Positions 58,548 through 64,000 of a stretch of 64,000 nucleotides of DNA are shown here, piece by piece. Source of the stretch: Aralia elata (taxonomy: Eukaryota > Streptophyta > Magnoliopsida > Apiales > Araliaceae); the NCBI GenBank assembly GCA_034770075.1, contig JAVJAP010000118.1, forward strand, positions 310,001 to 374,000. Reading direction: 5' to 3'. Made by a program: the position numbers and the translations under genes. The notes under the pieces were generated by a model. The model was not told the DNA's origin and made no database searches. It was given only the letters and a program-made list of their open reading frames with translations. Position 1 is the first letter of the stretch, and each line of letters opens with the position of its first letter.

Positions 58548-58760
58548 AAAGCTTTACTAAAATCGAGCTTCAAAGCTGCTGAACAAGTTTGTTCATCGAG
58601 TCCCTACGTCTTACATCTTCATGCAAAATATCAATTTGTATGCTGGGACCCAATATGAAATAAATATTGTTTTAAGGAACATTGTCCATTTTAATACATT
58701 CCTAGCCAATTGACTATTCTCAAAAACAAATAAATAAAAATCTTAAATTATAAGCACAGA
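58548..58760 (-). pseudogene. L1-type LINE, short reverse transcriptase piece
   Basis: Minus strand 58548-58580 reads A-A-L-K-L-D-F-S-K-A-F, the RT domain A motif with its catalytic Asp (family: KLDFSKAFD). The gypsy LTR cuts it one codon later. The rest up to 58760 gives no clear frame. It may belong to the same LINE as 48559-48993. Confidence 0.65.
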
Positions 58761-59855
58761 CCATCAAGAAGACAGCAAGAAATTTATAGTCGACTTGCAG
58801 TCCCCTTCTTTGTTCCCCAGAATTGAAGTGGAATCGAGCAAGACAGTCATATGGGTATCACTTCAGGTTCTTAATCTTCTGTTCCATTACTTCAATTTGA
58901 GTTCATTCCCCCAATTTTGTTTGTTTTTCATGTTAATTGAAGTGACCAGCAATATTTTCAAAATTGGATTTTAACAGACTTGATCGGTAGGTTTTTAGAT
59001 TTTCATTTTTAAATTTTTTTTTTGTTTTTTGAATTTTGACCCATTATGATTCATTGTAGATGGAATTAGAAAGAAGAATATACATTTCATGAGTCAGTTG
59101 AGTTGTTATGTAACTTGAGTTATCAAATTAATTTTGTTAAATTACTGTTGCAGTAACCCATGATTCAGCTTAGGTGACTAATTATTTTCAGATCTGGTTG
59201 TTTAGTTAATTTGGGTTACTGCAAAAGTAATTTAGGGATCAATAATCTCACTTAAGTTGTATTATATTTCCTCACTTGTTTAAAGCAATTTTTTGCTAAC
59301 AGAATGGGATGTTTTCCTCCGTTTTACTTTTTTATGCAATGATTTCAATATCTGACCTAAAAAATTCTGATCAAACTCCCAGATTTGTTAATAATTCTTT
59401 TTCTGTTCCAAAATATAAGGTTTTTATAGACTTTTTAAAAACATTTTCGAAGTCATATCTAACACATTCATTTAATTTTAGTAAATATAATTATAAATAT
59501 CGTAAACTATTTAAAAAGCACTACTATTATAGTGTTTATTGTTTCGTAATTTTTTAATGAATCTTGTCAATTTTGAGGTTGAATATATCTCAAATTGACT
59601 TTAATGATCTTACAATTTGGAACATATAGGTATTTGATGTTAAGAAGTTTCTAGCAGATCAATAAAAGCCTAAAAGAGAAGAAAATAATACCGAGATTAA
59701 AAGATTCTACTATATAGTCGTTGAAAGGGTTTAAGTTTATCAATGCTGATAATGTAGTTAAAATTTGTGTGGTTTGGTGTTTGCCATGTCAATTACTTTT
59801 AGCGGCTGTATTAACAATTTTGAAATTCCAGGCAAGAGTAAATCCGAGAAAGAAG
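58761..59855. other. Upstream region of the NPF8-like pseudogene
   Basis: Presumed promoter and leader. A leader exon could end near 58868 ('cacttcag|gttctt'), and a possible acceptor 'gaaattccag' lies at 59822-59831. A degenerate Stowaway-like stretch occurs near 59400-59600. No coding sequence; the open frame 59309-59557 has no domain. Confidence 0.45.
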
Positions 59856-62594
59856 ATGGCATATCAACCACACGTACCCTTTGCTAGAAGGTGTAGAAGA
59901 AGATGATATATATACCAAAGATGGGACGGTAGATTACTGTGATAATCCTTCTAATAAGCTAAAAACTGGAACATGGAAAGCATGTCCTTATATTCTTGGT
60001 ATTTTTGTTACCCAAACTCGTATTAAATTAGGAGAACTTTGTCATGGTGGGAAGCCACGTATTTATATTGAACATTTGTTGGCAGGAAATGAATGTTGTG
60101 AAAGATTGGCGTACTATGGGATGAGCTCCAACTTGTTGCTCTATTTCAAGCATCAACTGAATGAACACAGTGTGACTGCATCAAAAAACCGTTCAAATTG
60201 GACAGGAGCATGTTCCACAAAACCACTGATCAAGCGTTTGTTGCTGATGCTTATCTTGGAAGATATTGGACAATTGCCAGCTTCTCAATAATCTATATTG
60301 TTGCAAGTTTAACATGTAAAATTTGAATTTAATGTGCTTGTTTTACTTGTAAAATCTAAAAACATCTATAGCTCGCCCCAGTTCCATAATATGACCTGGC
60401 CTTTAAATGTTTTGGTTTGAGTTTTAGATTTGTTCTACAAAACTTAAGAAGATTTTAATTTCATTCAGGGGATGACACTTATGACATTGTCAGCATCAGT
60501 CCCTGGCCTAAAGCCAATGTGTTCCGAAAAAGATGTTTGCATACGATAAGAACTTTCTCTTGTTCTTATGATTGACAGTTTGCTTCATAGCACTTTACCT
60601 GGTAGCTCTGGGAAATGGAGGGATTAAGCCTGGCGTCTCCTCATATGGAGTCCACAGTTTGATGATGCAGATGAGACACAGAAAAAGTACAAGAGTTCTT
60701 CCTTCAATGGGTTCTATTTTGCGATCAATATTGGTGCACTCATAGCTCAGTCTGTGCTGGTCTGGGTACAAGATAACGTGGGGTGGGGACGGGGTTTCGG
60801 CATTCCTACGTTGGCCATGGCAATTGCAGTAGTTTCTTTCTTTTCAGGCTCTAAGTTATATCGGAACCAGAAACCTAGAGGGAGCCCTCTGACCCGCCTA
60901 TGCTAGGTGATGGTGGCTTCTTGGAGAAAAGGGGAATTGAAATTCCAGATGAAAATTCATTATTATATGGGAGTGCAGATGCAGAATTTGTTGCTATAGG
61001 AAGCCACAAGCTCGATCATACAGAAGACCTTAGGCGAGTCTAAACTTCTAAACCTTTCAAAGAGATTAAAAATGGTTTTCCTTTTTTGCCTTTTCTGTTA
61101 TTATTAGGTTTTGTCCTCATTCTCCATAGTCTGGTCAAAATCAGGACCTTCCACGTAGGTACTAGGGGATTCACAAGTACTTGCAGCTACCCGAACAGAT
61201 TCATCCTCCAATATGCTTGATTAGAAAGATATTATACGACTCACTAAACAGTGTTTAGCAATCACATTTCTCAAGTTTTTCCCCCCTAAATTCATGGATG
61301 ACTAATGGAATTGATTCTATTGTTAGGATAGGAACAGAATATAAAGAGTTGTCTAGAGAAATCAATAAAGAAAAATTCGTAATCAGATACTATCCTTCTA
61401 TCTCTGAGATACCTGTTCATCAAAATCGTCTTTGGAAATCAACTCTTATACTATGTTACATGCGCTCTTCAATTTTCCATGAAGCACCCATGTCCAGCAC
61501 TCGACACTCAGACAAGAGTATAGGTGTTGGACACTTCATTTTTAACTTTGAGAAAAAAAAACTTGATAAAATTGAGGAGTTCTATGTTACTCTTTAAAAT
61601 ACCCGTATCCGACCTAGTACTCCGTTTCAGTCCATATAATTTAAGCTCGTATACTCAACATTGCCTACTTAATATATATGGCCATAAAACTTTTAGCAAA
61701 TGGAAGCTCGATTGACTATGTTTATGTCTTCCTATCCCTGTTATCGTCTTAGCTGATGCTGTCATTTTAGTTTCTTTGACAAGGCAGCGGTGGAATTACA
61801 ATCGGATCACATAAAGGGCTCAATTGACCCATGGAGACTGTGCACAGTAACCCAAGTTGAGGACCTGAAAGCTATTGTTCGATTGCCTCCAATATGGGCT
61901 ACGGGTATAATCTTCAACACTGTATACACCCAAGTGAGCAACTTATTTGTGTTGCAAGGCTCTGCAATGGATATTCGCGTGGGCAACTCTAGCTTCCCCA
62001 CCAGCATCACTTGGGATTTTTGACACCATTAGTGTTCTTTTCTGGGCCTACGATCGCCTTATTGTCTCAATTGCTAGAAAATTCACCGGTCACAGAAATG
62101 GCCTAACTCAGCTGCAGCGAATTGGCATTGGCCTCTTCATATCAATATTTGCCATGCTGTCTGCAGGGGTTTTAGAGGTTGTTAGACGTGGCATTGTCAG
62201 AAGGCACAGCTACTACGAACTCCAGCACATGCCCATGTCAATCTTTTGGCAGGTACCACAGTACTTCATAATGGGCTGCGCTGAAGTTTTTACAAATATC
62301 GCACAACTGGAGTTCTTTTATGAGCAAGCACCTGATTCAATGAGAAGCATGTCAACTGCTCTATCGCTCACCACTACTGCGCTAGGAAGCTATCTGAGCT
62401 CTTTACTGGTAATTGTTGTTACGAATATTATTACTAGGTATGGGAATCCCGGATGGATACCAGACAACTTGAATTATGGTCATCTACATTATTTCTTCTG
62501 GCTTTTGGCTGTGTTAAGCACGATAAATTTAGGAGCTTTTCTTTTGGTATGTAGGTGGTACACGTATAAAAGGTCAATTAGCAATCTCCACTAA
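59856..62594 (+). pseudogene. NRT1/PTR family (NPF8-like) peptide/nitrate transporter pseudogene
   Basis: Four exon-like blocks (59856-59998, 60086-60310, 60469-61033, 61771-62594) encode most of an NPF8-type proton-coupled transporter, a 12-helix membrane protein of about 580 residues. Seen: 'DDIYTKDGTVDYCDNPSNK'; 'NECCERLAYYGMSSNL' with the ExxER proton-coupling motif; 'AFVADAYLGRYWTIASFS'; 'GMTLMTLSASVPGLKP'; 'FAINIGALIAQSVLVWVQD'; 'SIFWQVPQYFIMGCAEVF' and 'LEFFYEQAPDSMRS'. Defects: a 1-bp insertion near the start, a 1-bp loss after 'PLI' (60225), a 1-bp loss before 'QFDDADE' (60656), TAG for Gln at 60904, a 1-bp loss near 60935, about 5 bp lost near 61995 and 6 bp near 62046. Intron 1 is GT-AG; introns 2 and 3 have GC donors ('gcaagt', 'gcgagt'). 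The 5- and 6-bp losses argue for real decay over read errors. Confidence 0.85.
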
Positions 62595-63013
62595 TGAAAA
62601 CAATAGAACATGGAGTGACATCTTTATTATAAGTAAAGGGAATTCTGTTACATGTATATTTCAGTCTCTTTACATCATCATATTATTTGAGTAGGTACAC
62701 AACACAGGTGAAATACACTCCAAAGTTGTTGCTTTCGCCTCTTTTTTTTTTTTTTTTTTTTTTTTAATATTTATATATGTATTTCATCTCCGAAGTTGCG
62801 GTTTTTTCCTATGGATTACTGGTTTATGTGAGCTTGCTTGTATCTCTCTGGTTAGATTGGCTAAAGTTCTCACTTATCTTGATTTTGTTACTGGAAAATA
62901 AGCAGTCGTTAAGCTTCATCCATTTCCATGATTCTCTCCCTGCCTCTTGTGACTATTCTAAACTTCTTCCTTTTTCTCTGTGCTCTCTTTTCTCTCTAAT
63001 TAGAAATCCTAAC
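62595..63013. other. Downstream region of the NPF8-like pseudogene
   Basis: Probable former 3' UTR with a T-run of about 24 at 62742-62765. The frame 62777-63034 has no domain and partly covers the tandem duplication. Confidence 0.5.
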
Positions 63014-63131
63014 CTCCAAAACTTTCAGATATAAGATTTGGGAAGAGTATCTTTTCTCTTTTGAAGAGGCCTCTCCAAAACTTTCAGATATAAGATTTGG
63101 GGAGAGTATCTTTTCTCTTTTGAAGAGGCCT
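63014..63131. repeat. 59-bp tandem duplication
   Basis: 'ctccaaaactttcagatata' through 'cttttgaagaggcct' occurs twice, at 63014-63072 and 63073-63131, with one difference (gaaga versus ggaga). Confidence 0.95.
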
Positions 63132-64000
63132 TTCTCTTAGAGATCTTTCTGATATCATTAACATCTTATTTCATTGTTATTTTCTCCTTTTGTGGAGTTT
63201 AGTTTTCTCATTTGTGAGATTTTGTTCTCTCTTAATTTGAGATTAGATCTTTTGTTCTTTCTTTATTGTTGTAGAGTCATTTTTCCCCTTTTGAGAGTTT
63301 GGATTCTCTCTATGTAAAGAGGTGATTTCTTCATGCTCTAATCCCTCAAACAAAATGAACCATTCGCCTACAATGACGAGTAATTGCATATATGCTAATT
63401 AGATGCAACATGTTGTTTCTTGATTTTTTTTCTACTTAGATCATGAAAGTTTGCAAGTCAGATTACATTTTTTAAATTGGATAGATATCCAATGACTTTA
63501 TCATACATGTAATGCGCATCATTCCGACGAGTGAATTTTCTTCATCTTGTTTCAAGATTTGTTATTAAAAAAAAAAAATAGAAGAAGAAGAAGAAAAGAT
63601 AGATGAAAAAAGAGAAACAAAGTTTTATTGTTCATTCCTTTTGGATAAATTTGACAAAATGGATATAAAATTGTAATTTGAAAGTGGGTCTTGCAATTAA
63701 CAGTTTGGAAATGTTACTGAAAAAAATCTAACAAGTAATTTATTTATATTTTTGTAATCTTTCTTTTGGTGATGATAGAACTCATAATAATGGCCAAATT
63801 GTAAAATTGTCACTCAAAGTTCCAACCATTTTTTAAAAAATAATAATAAATTGGTCATGATATTTCAAAATTATCGATTGTATTTCTTCTAACTTTCAAA
63901 AAATTTAACTATGTTCCTTTTTGATTGTCTAGTACCATAAATTGCCTAAATCAGTCATATATTTCACACATGACCGATATAGCAAGTTTTGACTATAGGA
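63132..64000. other. Intergenic DNA to the window end
   Basis: T-rich up to about 63330, with repeated 'tttgagat/gagtttagt' text, then AT-rich with a (GAA)n tract at 63580-63595. No gene or terminal repeat recognised. Confidence 0.5.

Noticed and set aside
59309..59557. 82-codon frame as first exon of the NPF gene
   Set aside because: It has no similarity to NPF N-termini and lies in AT-rich, MITE-like sequence.
1..64000. tRNA, rRNA, CRISPR, operon or phage-like defence systems
   Set aside because: None seen. The window is plant nuclear DNA; the tRNA-like motifs are retrotransposon primer-binding sites only.

Overview
This window is nuclear DNA of a plant, almost certainly a eudicot. Evidence: Ty1/copia and Ty3/gypsy retrotransposons primed by initiator-Met tRNA, CACTA, MuDR, hAT and Stowaway DNA transposons, L1-type LINEs, a piece of plant mitochondrial nad7, and an NRT1/PTR-type (NPF8-like) gene with plant GT/GC-AG introns. 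The NPF sequence reads like asterid/lamiid homologues, but that placement is only an impression. I found no intact host gene; the window is a transposon graveyard with one decayed host gene and the first codons of another.

Layout. 1-9.7 kb: a tandem repeat; an old SIRE-like copia element (LTR, PBS, gag, LTR tail) whose LTR is split by a solo copia LTR; a hAT MITE; an opposed related LTR; a Stowaway MITE. 9.7-12.8 kb: 16 codons of an unknown gene run into a CACTA terminus, followed by decayed CACTA transposase genes. 12.8-18.8 kb: a minus-strand Tekay/Del-like gypsy 3' LTR cuts the CACTA TNP2 gene and itself carries a 2.9-kb solo LTR. 18.8-25.6 kb: a gypsy 3' end, a truncated minus-strand copia element and an L1 LINE whose zinc-finger-coding region is split by a non-autonomous hAT element. 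26.9-27.3 kb: a GRF zinc-finger pseudogene. 28.0-47.7 kb: one minus-strand MuDR (MULE) transposase pseudogene in three pieces, separated by copia A (29.07-37.05 kb, plus) and copia B (38.13-46.92 kb, minus). Each copia has a solo LTR nested in one of its own LTRs. 47.7-58.8 kb: a small solo LTR, LINE fragments, copia C (plus strand, same family as B) with a mitochondrial nad7 fragment inside its reverse transcriptase region, then a gypsy integrase and 3' LTR. 59.9-62.6 kb: an NPF8-like transporter pseudogene.

Relative order of events can be read from the nesting. The MULE, CACTA and LINEs are oldest. Copia A, B and C, the copia D remnant and the gypsy pieces came later. The solo LTRs inside A and B and the nad7 insertion in C are later still. 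The most unusual signals are: (1) the nad7 NUMT with apparently unedited codons inside a retrotransposon; (2) an array of about nine short hairpins between RNase H and the polypurine tract, shared by copia B and C; (3) the B/C large inverted repeat; (4) a CACTA insertion that cuts an unidentified gene after 16 codons. I see no convincing undescribed multi-gene system. All family names rest on reading motifs by eye; no search was run.
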